64,000 nucleotides of DNA from Allobosea sp. (GCA_017307955.1 JAFKFV010000023.1:45912-109911), one strand, 5' to 3'. Counted from the first letter of the stretch, positions 11,284-20,562 are shown. Translations and numbers: made by a program. The notes: a model not told the origin generated them from the sequence alone.

Positions 11284-11392
11284 TCCCGCCGGCGGCGGCT
11301 TTGCCGTTCCGCCGATCGCTTTCGGCCCGCGTCCGCGCGGTCCGCATTCCCTGCAGCCGGAGCCGACCAGATCCCCGGTCGGTTCCGCACTT

Positions 11393-11421
11393 GGCCCGCC
11401 GTTCAACCGGCGGGCCTTTTT
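11393..11421 (+). terminator. Rho-independent terminator after the DUF1127 gene
   Basis: Perfect 9-bp stem GGCCCGCCG / CGGCGGGCC (11393-11401 with 11408-11416), loop TTCAAC, followed by five T on the + strand. It ends the DUF1127 transcript just before the convergent DUF937 gene. Confidence 0.85.
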
Positions 11422-11425
11422 CGTT

Positions 11426-12139
11426 TCAGTCCTTCTTCTCCGGCGAGAACTGGTCGAAGATCCGCTGCATGGACTTCCAGTAGGCATCCTGCATGCTGCG
11501 ATTGGCGTCGAACAGGCGGTCGATGACCTCCTCGTTCGTCATCGGGCCGTCCGCTTCGGGCTCGGGCTCTTTCTCGGCTTCCGCCGGCTTGCCGAGAAAG
11601 GCGTTCATCATGGCGACGAAGGGCAGGTCGGGCGTCTTCGCCTGCGGCTTCTCGCGCGGCGGCTGACCGAAATCTTTCTGGCCGAAGTCCTGCATGAAGC
11701 GCAGGAACGGGTTGGCCGCGAGTTCGCTCTGCCGCTGCAGGCCGCCCATCATCATGTTGGCGACCACCGGCATCATGCGCCGCACGACATCCTGCGCGAT
11801 GCCCGTCGCCGCCTCGACCTGCAGCGAGACCGCGCGCGCGATCTCGGGCGAGCCGAACAGCTTGTCGAGGACGCCGTTGCCGTCATCCATGGCCTTCGGC
11901 GTCATGGCGGCGAAGGGATTGTCGAAATAGCTGCGATAGGGGCCGGTGCCGACCGACTGCCAGAAGGCGGCGACGCCGAACGGATCGGCGGCGTTCTTGC
12001 GCAGGCCGAGCCAGAAGGCCGGCATCATCGCCTCGACGGCTTTCGCCTGCTGTTCGGCCGAGAGCCCGAACTCCTTCTGCATCATGGCGCCGAAAGCGCT
12101 CTGCTGGGCTTCCCGCATCATGTCGAAGAAGGTTTTCAT
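11426..12139 (-). CDS. DUF937 domain-containing protein
   Basis: 237 residues, methionine-rich and helical. The block GNGVLDKLFGSPEIARAV and the following AATGIAQDVVRRMMPVVANMMM match DUF937 (YidB/TtuB-like family) of unknown function. A central helical domain is followed by a charged, Pro/Glu-rich C-terminal region (near residues 175-205). No signal peptide. The ATG at 12139 follows AGGGAGCG. Lies downstream of the universal stress protein on the same strand (74 bp apart), possibly co-transcribed. Confidence 0.75.
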   Translation of the reverse strand: MKTFFDMMREAQQSAFGAMMQKEFGLSAEQQAKAVEAMMPAFWLGLRKNAADPFGVAAFWQSVGTGPYRSYFDNPFAAMTPKAMDDGNGVLDKLFGSPEIARAVSLQVEAATGIAQDVVRRMMPVVANMMMGGLQRQSELAANPFLRFMQDFGQKDFGQPPREKPQAKTPDLPFVAMMNAFLGKPAEAEKEPEPEADGPMTNEEVIDRLFDANRSMQDAYWKSMQRIFDQFSPEKKD

Positions 12140-12213
12140 TATTCGCTCCCTGTGGCGGCCCTCATGATCGGGCCGCCGCAAGGTTTCGTCAAATCGTCGC
12201 CGAAAGGCGGAGG

Positions 12214-13041
12214 CTAGTGCGCCATCAGGATCGGCACGGTCTGCTTCTTCAGCATGCCGCGGGTCGCGCCGCCGAGGATCCATTCGAGCAGCCGGCTATG
12301 GCCATAGGCGCCCATGACGATGAGCCCGGCGCCGGTCGCGGCCGCGTGCTCGCGCAGCACGCCGGCGACATCCTTGTGCGGATTGGGCAGCGTGTGGACG
12401 GTGGCCTCGATGCCGTGGCGCTTCAGATAGCCGGTGACGCGCTGGCCGGTCGGCAGCTCCTTGCCGTCGTCGACGATGACGATGTCGACCGCCTTGGCGG
12501 CGCCGAGGAAGGGCAGGGCGGAGCGCACGGAGCGGGCGGCGGTGATGGTTCCGTCCCAGGCGATGACGACGCGGTCGAGCGAGAGCGTAGCCGGGGCGTC
12601 CTTGCGCGGGACGATGAGCAGCGGCGCGCCGGCATGGAACAGCACCGATTCGATCAGCGCCTCGCGCACGGGCTCGGGCTGGTCGGGGTCGTCCTGCGCG
12701 ACGATCACGAGATCGGCGAGGCGCAGTTCATGCACCACCTCGTCGAGGCCGCCGGCGGAGATGATCTCGACCTGGCGCGTCTCGGCGCTGAGCCCGCCGG
12801 TCCCGACCGCGGCGAGGAAGGCCGCCTCGGCGCTCTTCGCGCCCTTGATCGCCTCGTCGCGGGCGCTGATCATGAAATCGACCGGCACCGGCGCGACGGC
12901 ATAGCCGGGCACCACCGGGTCATAGACCAGCGTGAGCCCGGTCAGATGCCCGCCGAGCCGGTTGGCGAGATCAATCGCGATCGGCAGCGCCGGTCGCTCC
13001 CCGCGCTGATCGACGACGACGGTGATGTCCTTGATGTCCAC
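12214..13041 (-). CDS. Universal stress protein, tandem UspA domains
   Basis: 275 residues, two UspA domains (about 1-145 and 150-275). The second ends with the ATP-binding signature (GAYGHSRLLEWILGGATRG; G-2x-G-9x-G-S/T form), so it probably binds ATP; the first lacks a clear copy. Cytoplasmic stress-response protein of general type; no specific partner is evident from neighbours. Confidence 0.92.
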   Translation of the reverse strand: MDIKDITVVVDQRGERPALPIAIDLANRLGGHLTGLTLVYDPVVPGYAVAPVPVDFMISARDEAIKGAKSAEAAFLAAVGTGGLSAETRQVEIISAGGLDEVVHELRLADLVIVAQDDPDQPEPVREALIESVLFHAGAPLLIVPRKDAPATLSLDRVVIAWDGTITAARSVRSALPFLGAAKAVDIVIVDDGKELPTGQRVTGYLKRHGIEATVHTLPNPHKDVAGVLREHAAATGAGLIVMGAYGHSRLLEWILGGATRGMLKKQTVPILMAH

Positions 13042-13096
13042 GACGGGCCTCCATGGTCGATGCCGGCGCGACCCCCCGGGCGGCGCCGCATCTCAA

Positions 13097-14467
13097 TCAA
13101 TAGGCGTGTCTTCTGAATACTTCGCCGATATCGCCCTGCCAATCGGAGCGATAGGCGGCGAGAAGCCGCTCGGCCGGCGTCATGCCGCTGGCGACCGTCT
13201 CCTCGAGCGGCTGCAGATAGATGCGCTCGTCGAAGCCCTCGCTGTTCTTGCGGCCGCGGCGCTCGAGACCGCCCTTGGCGATCTCCACCATCGCCGCCGC
13301 GATCGGCTGCACGGTGCCCGAGCGGAACGGCGTCCTGAGGCCGAGACGGGGCACGCCGTCGCGCAGCGCCTGGCGCTCCTCGGCGCTGAAGTCGCTGACG
13401 AGGTCCCAGGCCGCGTCGAGCGCGGCGCTGTCATAGAGAAGGCCGACCCAGAGCGCGGGGAGGGCGGTCAGCGTGCGCCACGGCCCGGCATCGGCGCCGC
13501 GCATCTCGATATATTTCTTGAGCCGGACATCGGGGAAGAGCGTGGTCAGATGGTTGTTCCAGTCCGACAGCGTCGCCCGCTCGCCCGGAAGCCCCGGAAG
13601 GCGGCCGGCGAGAAGATCGCGGAACGACTGGCCGGCAACATCGTGATAGATGTCGCCGCGCTTCACGAAATACATCGGCACGTCGAGCGCCCACTCGACA
13701 TAGCGCTCGAAGCCGAAGCCCTCGTCGAAGACGAAGGGAATGAGGCCGGAGCGCTGGTTGTCGGTGTCGCGCCAGATTTCGGCGCGGTTCGAGACGAGGC
13801 CGTTGGCATCGTTGTCGATGAAGGGCGAATTGGCGAAGAGCGCGGTCGCGACCGGCTGCAGCGCCAGCGAGACGCGCATCTTCTTCACCATGTCGGCCTC
13901 GGAGGCGAAGTCGAGATTGACCTGCACCGTCGAGGTCCGGAACATCATGTCGAGGCCGCGCGTGCCGACCTTCGGCATGTAGCGCGCCATGATCTCGTAG
14001 CGCGATTTCGGCATCACCGGCGTCTCGGCCAGCGACCAGATCGGCGAGGCACCGAGGCCGAGAAAGCCGATGCCGAGCGGCTCGGCGCATTCGCGCACCT
14101 GCGCCAGATGGGCGTGCAGTTCGCGGCAGGTCTGGTGGATCGTCTCGAGCGGCGCGCCGGAGAGCTCGAACTGCCCGCCCGGCTCCAGCGAGATGGCGCC
14201 GCCGCCGACGGGATCGACGAGGCCGATGATGAGGCCGCGATCCTCGATCGGCTGCCAGCCGAGGAGGCCTTCCATGAGCCGCAGGATCTTCTCGATCCCG
14301 CGCGGACCCTCATAGGGCACAGGCGTCAGGTCGTCGCGATAGAAGCCGAATTTTTCGTGCTCGGTGCCGATGCGCCAGGCGGACTCCGGCTTGCAGCCCG
14401 AGGCCAGCGTTCCGATGAGATCGTCAAGGGATTCGACGATCGTTGAATCGGTTACATCGCGGGCCAT
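13097..14467 (-). CDS. gshA: Glutamate--cysteine ligase (GCS2, plant/alphaproteobacterial type)
   Basis: 456 residues, the usual length of the class found in alphaproteobacteria and plants. Catalyses ATP-dependent formation of gamma-glutamylcysteine, first step of glutathione synthesis. Visible family blocks: RIGTEHEKFGF near 32, EPGGQFELSGAP near 95 and MMFRTSTVQVNLDF near 174. Divergent from a GFA-family gene whose canonical role is glutathione-linked, though the link is only positional. Confidence 0.96.
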   Translation of the reverse strand: MARDVTDSTIVESLDDLIGTLASGCKPESAWRIGTEHEKFGFYRDDLTPVPYEGPRGIEKILRLMEGLLGWQPIEDRGLIIGLVDPVGGGAISLEPGGQFELSGAPLETIHQTCRELHAHLAQVRECAEPLGIGFLGLGASPIWSLAETPVMPKSRYEIMARYMPKVGTRGLDMMFRTSTVQVNLDFASEADMVKKMRVSLALQPVATALFANSPFIDNDANGLVSNRAEIWRDTDNQRSGLIPFVFDEGFGFERYVEWALDVPMYFVKRGDIYHDVAGQSFRDLLAGRLPGLPGERATLSDWNNHLTTLFPDVRLKKYIEMRGADAGPWRTLTALPALWVGLLYDSAALDAAWDLVSDFSAEERQALRDGVPRLGLRTPFRSGTVQPIAAAMVEIAKGGLERRGRKNSEGFDERIYLQPLEETVASGMTPAERLLAAYRSDWQGDIGEVFRRHAY

Positions 14468-14602
14468 GGGAACTCCGGGGGTGGTTGGCGCGGCACATTA
14501 GCGACGGGGCGGAGGATCGGCAAGAAAGCGGATGACCGTCCTGCCGCGCTTCCGCGAGCCGCGCCGGTCTGCTAGCTCTGGACCCCCAGAACGGAGGTTC
14601 CG

Positions 14603-15064
14603 ATGCCGACGCCCAAGCTCCCCGCCGAAGGCGGATGCCGCTGCAACCGTGTCCGTTTCCGCATCACCGCGCCGCCGCTCTTCACCGCGGCCTGCCACTG
14701 CACGGGGTGCCAGAAGATGTCGTCCTCCGCCTTCTCGCTGACGGCGGCGGTGCCGCAGGACGGCTTCGAGGTCATCGCCGGCGAGACGGTGATCGGCGGC
14801 ATGCATGGCGAGTTGCAGCACCATTTCTGCGCCTGGTGCATGTCCTGGATGTTCACGCGCGCCGAGATGATGCCGTTCATCAATGTGCGGCCGACCATGC
14901 TCGACGATCCGTCCTGGTTCGTGCCCTTCATCGAGACGGTGACGAAGGAGAAGCTGCCCTGGGCGACGACGCCGGCCGAGCGCTCCTATGAGGGCTTCCC
15001 GCCGATGGAGGAATTCGGCGAACTGCTCACGGCCTATAGGGCCTTTGCGGCGGACGCCTCATAA
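14603..15064 (+). CDS. GFA / CENP-V family zinc protein
   Basis: 153 residues. The Mss4-like zinc fold is marked by GCRC near 11, ACHCTGC near 30 and the later CAWC. Family members include glutathione-dependent formaldehyde-activating enzyme, but most are of unknown function. The neighbouring gshA on the opposite strand makes a glutathione link attractive but unproven. Starts at ATG 14603 shortly after GGAGG. Confidence 0.88.
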   Translation: MPTPKLPAEGGCRCNRVRFRITAPPLFTAACHCTGCQKMSSSAFSLTAAVPQDGFEVIAGETVIGGMHGELQHHFCAWCMSWMFTRAEMMPFINVRPTMLDDPSWFVPFIETVTKEKLPWATTPAERSYEGFPPMEEFGELLTAYRAFAADAS

Positions 15065-15094
15065 GTGTCACCCTCTCAAAACATACGTCCTGCT

Positions 15095-15511
15095 TCATTG
15101 CGAGTCAGGCCAGTGCGGGCGCTCTGGCTCGATCGAGGAGCTTAAGGCCTCTCGAAACCGCCTGGCCGCCTCGAATGAGGTGCGACGGGTTTCCACGAGA
15201 AAGGAGCCCCACGCGACAGCGAAGTGTCCAAAAACAAAACTAGTTGCGACAAGGCCTACCGACAGCGGCCAGGCAAATATCCAGTCGATAATCTTCTGGA
15301 CGCCCGCCCAGCCGACCTTTGGATGATCAAATCCAGCATATTCCAGTCCAGCGGCGAATTGATATGACTTCCATTCGCCGGTCTTCAGCCAATCAATACA
15401 CTGAGACAATATAACAAGGCCTGCGAAAGCGGCTGGAGCTAGACACAAAAGAACTAGAATAACGACGAGTATCACCACCAACAGGTCCAGAAGGCGATCT
15501 AAATCGATCAT
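15095..15511 (-). CDS. Hypothetical small membrane protein in a lower-GC patch
   Basis: 138 residues, not recognised. Two hydrophobic stretches: residues ~8-40 (LLVVILVVILVLLCL then AFAGLVILS) and ~78-105 (WPLSVGLVATSFVFGHFAVAWG), with a soluble basic C-terminus. The ATG at 15511 has a G-rich Shine-Dalgarno (GGGGGAATGGGG). Codon use is clearly more A/T-rich than neighbours, with many A/T third positions, suggesting recent acquisition. It faces the GFA gene convergently; no functional link is apparent. Confidence 0.6.
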   Translation of the reverse strand: MIDLDRLLDLLVVILVVILVLLCLAPAAFAGLVILSQCIDWLKTGEWKSYQFAAGLEYAGFDHPKVGWAGVQKIIDWIFAWPLSVGLVATSFVFGHFAVAWGSFLVETRRTSFEAARRFREALSSSIEPERPHWPDSQ

Positions 15512-15638
15512 TGCCCCATTCCCCCGATATGGATTTGGACACTGAGACGGCATGTTGGCTTTGGAATGTGGCAGGAGTGCATGTTTGGTGCGTCTGCCGT
15601 CAGCAAGGCCAGATAGTTTGACAGATAGGGAGGACTTA

Positions 15639-16373
15639 ATGTCAGAACGCGAGGCGGCGATCATCACGGGCGGGACGCGGGGCATCGGCGCCGCGATCGC
15701 GCGGCAACTGGCGGGGCGGGGCGTCGACCTCCTGCTTTCGGGCCGGCATCGCGACGACGAGGTCGAGGCGCTCCTCGCCGAACTCGGCGACCGTGCACGC
15801 TTCGAGGCGGCCGACGCCGCCGATCCGGCCAGCGCGGAGCGGCTGGTCGCGGCGGCGATGGAGGCGTTCGGCCGCATCGACTATCTCGTGCCGGCAGCCG
15901 GCGGCGCGGTGCCGGGCACGGCGCTGACCCTGACGCCGGAAGCCTGGGAGGACGCCTTCCGCGTCCATGTCCATGCGCCGTTCCATCTCTTCCGCGCGGC
16001 CCATGCGGCTCTGGCGGTGCGCGGCGGCGCGGTGCTGCTCGTCTCCTCGGTCGCCGGTCTCCGCGGCTGTCCGGGGACGGTCGCCTATCAGACGGTGAAG
16101 GGCGCGCTGCCGCAGATGGGCCGGGCGCTCGCCCGCGACCATGGCCATGAGAATATCCGCGTCAACACGATCTGCCCCGGCATCATCGAGACCCGCTTCC
16201 ATGCCGCGATGACGCCGGAGGCGCGCAAGAACAATCTCGACAACCGCATTCCCCTCCACCGCTTCGGCACGGCCGACAATGTCGCGACCGCGGCGGTCGA
16301 GCTTTTGACCAATCCGTTCATCACGGGCGAGACGCTCGTCGTCGACGGCGGCATGAGCATGCGGATGGTCTGA
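15639..16373 (+). CDS. SDR family oxidoreductase
   Basis: 244 residues, classical short-chain dehydrogenase. Nucleotide-binding TGGTRGIG (residues 10-17), catalytic Ser in LLVSSVAG, Tyr and Lys in YQTVK, and the C-terminal TGETLVVDGGM of the FabG-like subfamily. Uses NAD(P)(H); substrate unknown. The strong AGGGAGG six bases before the ATG at 15639 fixes the start. Confidence 0.93.
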   Translation: MSEREAAIITGGTRGIGAAIARQLAGRGVDLLLSGRHRDDEVEALLAELGDRARFEAADAADPASAERLVAAAMEAFGRIDYLVPAAGGAVPGTALTLTPEAWEDAFRVHVHAPFHLFRAAHAALAVRGGAVLLVSSVAGLRGCPGTVAYQTVKGALPQMGRALARDHGHENIRVNTICPGIIETRFHAAMTPEARKNNLDNRIPLHRFGTADNVATAAVELLTNPFITGETLVVDGGMSMRMV

Positions 16374-16463
16374 CGATCAGGACGCGGAACGAAAACCGCG
16401 GCGCTGGCGTTCAAGACTGCGAAGGACGGCTGTGTGGCCGCTCCGACGCAAAGGAGAAACGCC

Positions 16464-16844
16464 ATGAAGTTCAAGGCTTTCGCTGGCGCGGCCATGGTCG
16501 CCGCCAGCCTGCTGGCGGCTGGCGGTGCGAGCGCGCAGGGCATCATCATCGACGAGAACGGCGTGCGGGTCGCCCCGCCGATGCCCGATCGCGTGCCGCC
16601 GCCGCCCCCCGCGCATTGGGACAACGGCCCCGGCCGCGGCGCCTATGACAATGACCGCGGCGTCGGTCCGCGCGAGGCGCGGCGCATCGCGCGCTCGGCC
16701 GGCGTCGTCGAGACCTGGGGCGTCGACCGCCGCGGCCCGGTATGGGTCGTCGAGGGCGCCGATCGCCGTGGCCGCGCGCTGCGCGTGACCGTGAGCGCCC
16801 GTTCCGGCGACATCCTCAATATCGACCGCGCCCGCCGCGGCTAA
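16464..16844 (+). CDS. Small exported protein with PepSY-like domain
   Basis: 126 residues. Signal peptide: KFKAFAGAAMVAASLLAAGG with cleavage after ASA. A Pro-rich linker is followed by a ~55-residue domain (ARRIARSAGVVE... SGDILNIDR) that resembles PepSY in layout, a fold often found in periplasmic inhibitor or metal-related proteins. AAGGAG precedes the ATG at 16464. Function unknown. Confidence 0.75.
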   Translation: MKFKAFAGAAMVAASLLAAGGASAQGIIIDENGVRVAPPMPDRVPPPPPAHWDNGPGRGAYDNDRGVGPREARRIARSAGVVETWGVDRRGPVWVVEGADRRGRALRVTVSARSGDILNIDRARRG

Positions 16845-16864
16845 CAGGAACTGGCGGCGGCGCT

Positions 16865-17683
16865 TCAGCCCTCGCCCATATCCTCGTCATCACGGCGCCG
16901 CGCCTGTCGCGGCGCCGTTCGTTCTTCGAATTGCAGGAGGCGCAGCGAGGCGATCTCTTCCCGCGCGCCGGCCTCGGCATCGGCCTTGAGCGAGGCTTCG
17001 ACATAGGCGATATGCGCCGCCGCCGCAGCGCGGGCCGCGCCGCCATCGCCGGCGAGGATAGCATCGAGCAGCGCGCGATGCTGGCCGAGCAGGTCGTCGC
17101 GCGAAGCCTGGCGGCCATAGAGGCGGCTGCGGTTATAGAAGATGCCGTCGGCCAGCAGCCGGTAGCAGGCGCGCAGCACATGAATCATGACGATGTTGTG
17201 CGACGCTTCGCCGATCGCCTGGTGGAATTCGACGTCGAGCGCGGCCTCGCGGCGGAAATCGTCCTCGCCATGCGCCGCTTCCATGGCGGCGAAGATCCGC
17301 GTCAGGATCGTGCGGTCGGCCTCGGTGGCGCGCGCCGCCGCCATCGCCGCGGCCGTCGCCTCGACCTCGCGGCGGAATTCGAGATAGTCGCCGCCCGCCT
17401 TCTGCGACCCGGCGATGAGATCGATGACCGGGGAGGCGAACAGCGTTCCCTCGATCGCGGCGACGAAAGTGCCGCCGCCATGGCGGCTCTCGATGAGGCC
17501 GCGCCCTTCCAGCGTCTTCAGCGCATCGCGCAGCACCGGCCGCGAGACGGCAAGCCGCGCCGCGAGCTCGCGCTCGCCGGGCAGGCGGTCGCCGGGATGC
17601 AGCACGCCCTCCAGCACGAGAAGCTCGATCTGGCGGGCGACCTCATCGGCAGTCGGGCGTGACGCGACGGGTTGAAAGGGCAT
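16865..17683 (-). CDS. FadR/GntR family transcriptional regulator (LldR-like)
   Basis: 272 residues. GntR winged HTH at residues ~8-75 (ERELAARLAVSRPVLRDALKTLEGRGLIE) and an all-helical FCD effector domain with the metal-ligand pattern (D..H near DVEFHQAI, later EQHRALLDAI-like GQHRALLDAI). It is divergent from lldD with a TGGTC-type dyad between them, so it probably controls lactate oxidation in the manner of LldR. The role is inferred from family and position. Confidence 0.88.
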   Translation of the reverse strand: MPFQPVASRPTADEVARQIELLVLEGVLHPGDRLPGERELAARLAVSRPVLRDALKTLEGRGLIESRHGGGTFVAAIEGTLFASPVIDLIAGSQKAGGDYLEFRREVEATAAAMAAARATEADRTILTRIFAAMEAAHGEDDFRREAALDVEFHQAIGEASHNIVMIHVLRACYRLLADGIFYNRSRLYGRQASRDDLLGQHRALLDAILAGDGGAARAAAAAHIAYVEASLKADAEAGAREEIASLRLLQFEERTAPRQARRRDDEDMGEG

Positions 17684-17714
17684 GAGGGGAAGCCTATAAG
17701 CGCCACAGGAAGAG

Positions 17715-17733
17715 TGGTCAACTAAATGGACCA
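17715..17733. promoter_or_regulatory. Candidate GntR operator upstream of lldD
   Basis: Inverted repeat TGGTCAA (17715-17721) and TGGACCA (17727-17733), six of seven positions symmetric. FadR-type GntR regulators bind short TGGTnnnACCA-like dyads. It lies 31 bp upstream of the GntR gene and 57 bp before lldD, where it could control both. Confidence 0.55.
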
Positions 17734-17790
17734 GTCACCGCTCTCGGCGGTGACGAGCATCCGGCCAGGGACGGGCAGAAGGCGAGCAAC

Positions 17791-18936
17791 ATGTCGCTGC
17801 AGACGGCAACTTCGATCGACGATCTGAGACTGATGGCGAAGCGCCGCGTGCCGCGCGCCTTCTTCGAATATTGCGACCGCGGCTCCTATGCCGAGGAGAC
17901 GCTGGAGGCGAACCGCGCCGATCTCAAGGCGCTGAAGCTGCGCCAGCGCGTCATGGTCGATGTTTCCAACCGCTCGACCGCGACGACGATCATCGGCCAG
18001 CCGGCGGCGCTGCCGCTGGCGCTCGCCCCGACCGGCCTCACCGGCATGCAATATGCCGATGGCGAGATCCTCGCCGCCCGCGCCGCCGAGAAGGCCGGCA
18101 TTCCCTTCTGCCTCTCGACCATGTCGATCTGCTCGATCGAGGACGTGGCGGCGGGAACCTCGAAGCCGTTCTGGTTCCAGCTCTATGTGATGAAGGACCG
18201 CGGCTTCGCGCAGTCGCTCGTCGAGCGCGCCATCGCGGCGAAGTGCAGCGCGCTGGTACTCACCGTCGATCTGCAGGTGCAGGGCCAGCGCCATCGCGAC
18301 ATCAAGAACGGCATGACCGTTCCCCCGCGCATCACGCTCGCCAATCTCGTCGACATCGCCACAAAGCCGGACTGGGCGCTGCGCGTCTTGCGCGGCAAGC
18401 GCAAGACCTTCGGCAATCTCGACGGCTTCGTGAAGGGCATGACCGGCGTCAAGTCGCTCGGCCAGTGGATCTCCGGCCAGTTCGACACGACGCTGAACTG
18501 GAACGACGTCGCCTGGATCCGTTCGCTCTGGCCCGGCAAGCTCATCATCAAGGGTGTGCTCGATGTCGGCGATGCTAGGGCCGCCGCCGCGACCGGCGCC
18601 GATGCGATCGTCGTCTCCAACCATGGCGGCCGCCAGCTCGACGGCGCGCCGTCCTCGATCTCCGCGCTGCCGCGCATCGTCGACGCCGTCGGCTCCGACA
18701 CCGAGATCCTGTTCGACGGTGGCGTCCGCTCCGGCCAGGACGTGCTGCGCGCGCTGGCGCTCGGCGCGCGGGCCTGCATGATCGGCCGCGCCTTCCTCTA
18801 CGGCCTCGGCGCCGGCGGCGAAGCCGGCGTCGCCAAGACGATCGACATCATCGCCAAGGAGCTTTCCGTCTCCATGGCGCTGACGGGACGGCGCACCATC
18901 GCCGAGATCGACGACACGGTCATCGACCGCGGCTGA
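17791..18936 (+). CDS. lldD: FMN-dependent L-lactate dehydrogenase
   Basis: 381 residues, full length for LldD. Oxidises L-lactate to pyruvate and passes electrons to the quinone pool; membrane-associated. The family signature SNHGGRQLDGAPSS holds the catalytic His and substrate Arg; the N-terminal RRVPRAFFEYCDRGSYAE and the C-terminal FDGGVRSGQDVLRAL FMN-phosphate loop are present. Glycolate oxidase shares the family, but the separate glcDEF set here makes lactate the better call. Divergent GntR gene supports this. Confidence 0.92.
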   Translation: MSLQTATSIDDLRLMAKRRVPRAFFEYCDRGSYAEETLEANRADLKALKLRQRVMVDVSNRSTATTIIGQPAALPLALAPTGLTGMQYADGEILAARAAEKAGIPFCLSTMSICSIEDVAAGTSKPFWFQLYVMKDRGFAQSLVERAIAAKCSALVLTVDLQVQGQRHRDIKNGMTVPPRITLANLVDIATKPDWALRVLRGKRKTFGNLDGFVKGMTGVKSLGQWISGQFDTTLNWNDVAWIRSLWPGKLIIKGVLDVGDARAAAATGADAIVVSNHGGRQLDGAPSSISALPRIVDAVGSDTEILFDGGVRSGQDVLRALALGARACMIGRAFLYGLGAGGEAGVAKTIDIIAKELSVSMALTGRRTIAEIDDTVIDRG

Positions 18937-19017
18937 GCAAATCAGCAAGGGCTCCGGCCTTTTTCCTCCGCATCGGCGCCGGCGTGATTATGCTGGCGCC
19001 GATGCGGAGGATGAATC

Positions 19018-20523
19018 ATGGGCGCGCTGCAATCCGGCGACCGGTCGAGCTTTCCCGATCCGGTCTATCGCGAGACCGTTCTGGAGCCGCTCTTCGACGG
19101 CGCCCGGCGCCATCACGCCGACGCGCTCCGGCGGATCGACCGCGCCCATCTCGTGATGCTGGTCGAAACCGGCATCCTCGACGCGGCACAGGGCGCGGCG
19201 ATTGCACGCGCGCTCCTTGCGATGGAGCGGGAGATCGACCCGGCCGGCCTCGGATATGGCGGCGATGTCGAGGACTATTTCTTCTTCATGGAGCGCGAGC
19301 TGAAGCGCCGCGCCGGGCCGGATATCGGCGGCCGGCTGCATACGGCGCGCTCGCGCAACGACATCGACCACACCTTCCTGAAGCTCGGCCTGCTGCCGCG
19401 CATCGATGCGCTCCTCGCCGACGCGCGCGATCTCCTCGCCGTGCTGATCGAGGTGGCGACGCGCGATCGGGATACGCTGATCGTCGCCTATACGCATGGC
19501 CAGCCGGCGCAGCCGACGACCTATGGCCACTATCTCGCGGCGATGATCGAGGTGCTCATCCGCGACATCGAGCGCATCGAGGCGGCGCGCGCGATCGTCG
19601 ATCTCTGCCCGCTCGGCGCGGCGGCGATCACGACATCGGGCTTCCTGATCGACCGCCATCGCACCGCCGAACTGCTCGGCTTCGCGGCCCCCTTGCAGAA
19701 TTCCTATTCCTGCATCGCGGCGGTCGACTATCTGACGGCGACCTATGACGCAGTCGCGCTGCTCTTCCTGCATCTCGGCCGGCCGATCCAGGATTTCCTC
19801 TTCTGGTCGAGCTTCGAGGTCGGGCAGCTCTATCTGCCGAACGCCTTCGTGCAGATCTCCTCGATCATGCCGCAGAAGCGCAATCCGGTGCCGTTCGAGC
19901 ATCTCCGCCATCTCGCCGGCCAGACGGTCGGCCGCGCCCGCGCGGTGGTGGATGTCGTGCACAACACGCCCTTCACCGACATGACGGACAGCGAGGCCGA
20001 GACGCACGAGATGGGCTATCAGGCCTTCGCGGTCGGCCACCGCGTGCTCGCGCTGCTCGCGGCCACGATCGCGGCCGGGAGGATCGATCCGGAGCGCGTC
20101 GCCGTCAATCTCGACCGCTCCTGCGCGACGATCACCGAGCTTGCCGATCGCCTCGTGCGCGAGGAAGGGCTGCCCTTCCGCCTCGCCCATGAGATCGCCG
20201 CCGAGGTGGCACGCGCGGTGGTCGCCGCCGGCGGCAGTCTCACGGAGCATGGCTATCCGGCCTTCGCCGAGGCCTTCGAGCGGCATGTCGGCCGCCCTCC
20301 GGCCGCCGGTCGTGACACGTTCAGGGACATGGTCTCAGCGGAAGCGTTCGTCGCCGTGCGCGAGCGGTTCGGCGGCCCGGGGCCGGCCGCGCTCGGGGCG
20401 GCGCTCGGCGGCTATCGCGCCGCGCTCGATGCGTTCGTTGAGCGGTCCGGCGCGATCGCCGCGCGACAGGCCGCGGCGCATGCGACTTTGGAACGTCGCA
20501 TGCATGAGATCGCCCAAGGCTAA
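19018..20523 (+). CDS. Argininosuccinate lyase family protein (ArgH paralogue)
   Basis: 501 residues. Fumarase/aspartase superfamily signature SSIMPQKRNPVPFEH near 281 and the substrate loop HTARSRNDIDHTF near 102 mark the ArgH family. It has the C-terminal ArgH-like extension. No arginine genes adjoin; it follows lldD and precedes DUF3422. Divergent ArgH paralogues in Hyphomicrobiales act on other argininosuccinate-like amino acids, so the substrate may not be argininosuccinate. ATG at 19018 follows GCGGAGG. Confidence 0.85.
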   Translation: MGALQSGDRSSFPDPVYRETVLEPLFDGARRHHADALRRIDRAHLVMLVETGILDAAQGAAIARALLAMEREIDPAGLGYGGDVEDYFFFMERELKRRAGPDIGGRLHTARSRNDIDHTFLKLGLLPRIDALLADARDLLAVLIEVATRDRDTLIVAYTHGQPAQPTTYGHYLAAMIEVLIRDIERIEAARAIVDLCPLGAAAITTSGFLIDRHRTAELLGFAAPLQNSYSCIAAVDYLTATYDAVALLFLHLGRPIQDFLFWSSFEVGQLYLPNAFVQISSIMPQKRNPVPFEHLRHLAGQTVGRARAVVDVVHNTPFTDMTDSEAETHEMGYQAFAVGHRVLALLAATIAAGRIDPERVAVNLDRSCATITELADRLVREEGLPFRLAHEIAAEVARAVVAAGGSLTEHGYPAFAEAFERHVGRPPAAGRDTFRDMVSAEAFVAVRERFGGPGPAALGAALGGYRAALDAFVERSGAIAARQAAAHATLERRMHEIAQG

Positions 20524-20562
20524 TGACAGGGGCGGGCGCCGAAACGGGGGCAGGGGCAGGCG

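Noticed and set aside
17736..17752. CACCGC-TCTCG-GCGGTG hairpin before lldD
   Set aside because: Short GC stem of a kind expected often by chance here; the TGGTC dyad next to it is the better operator.
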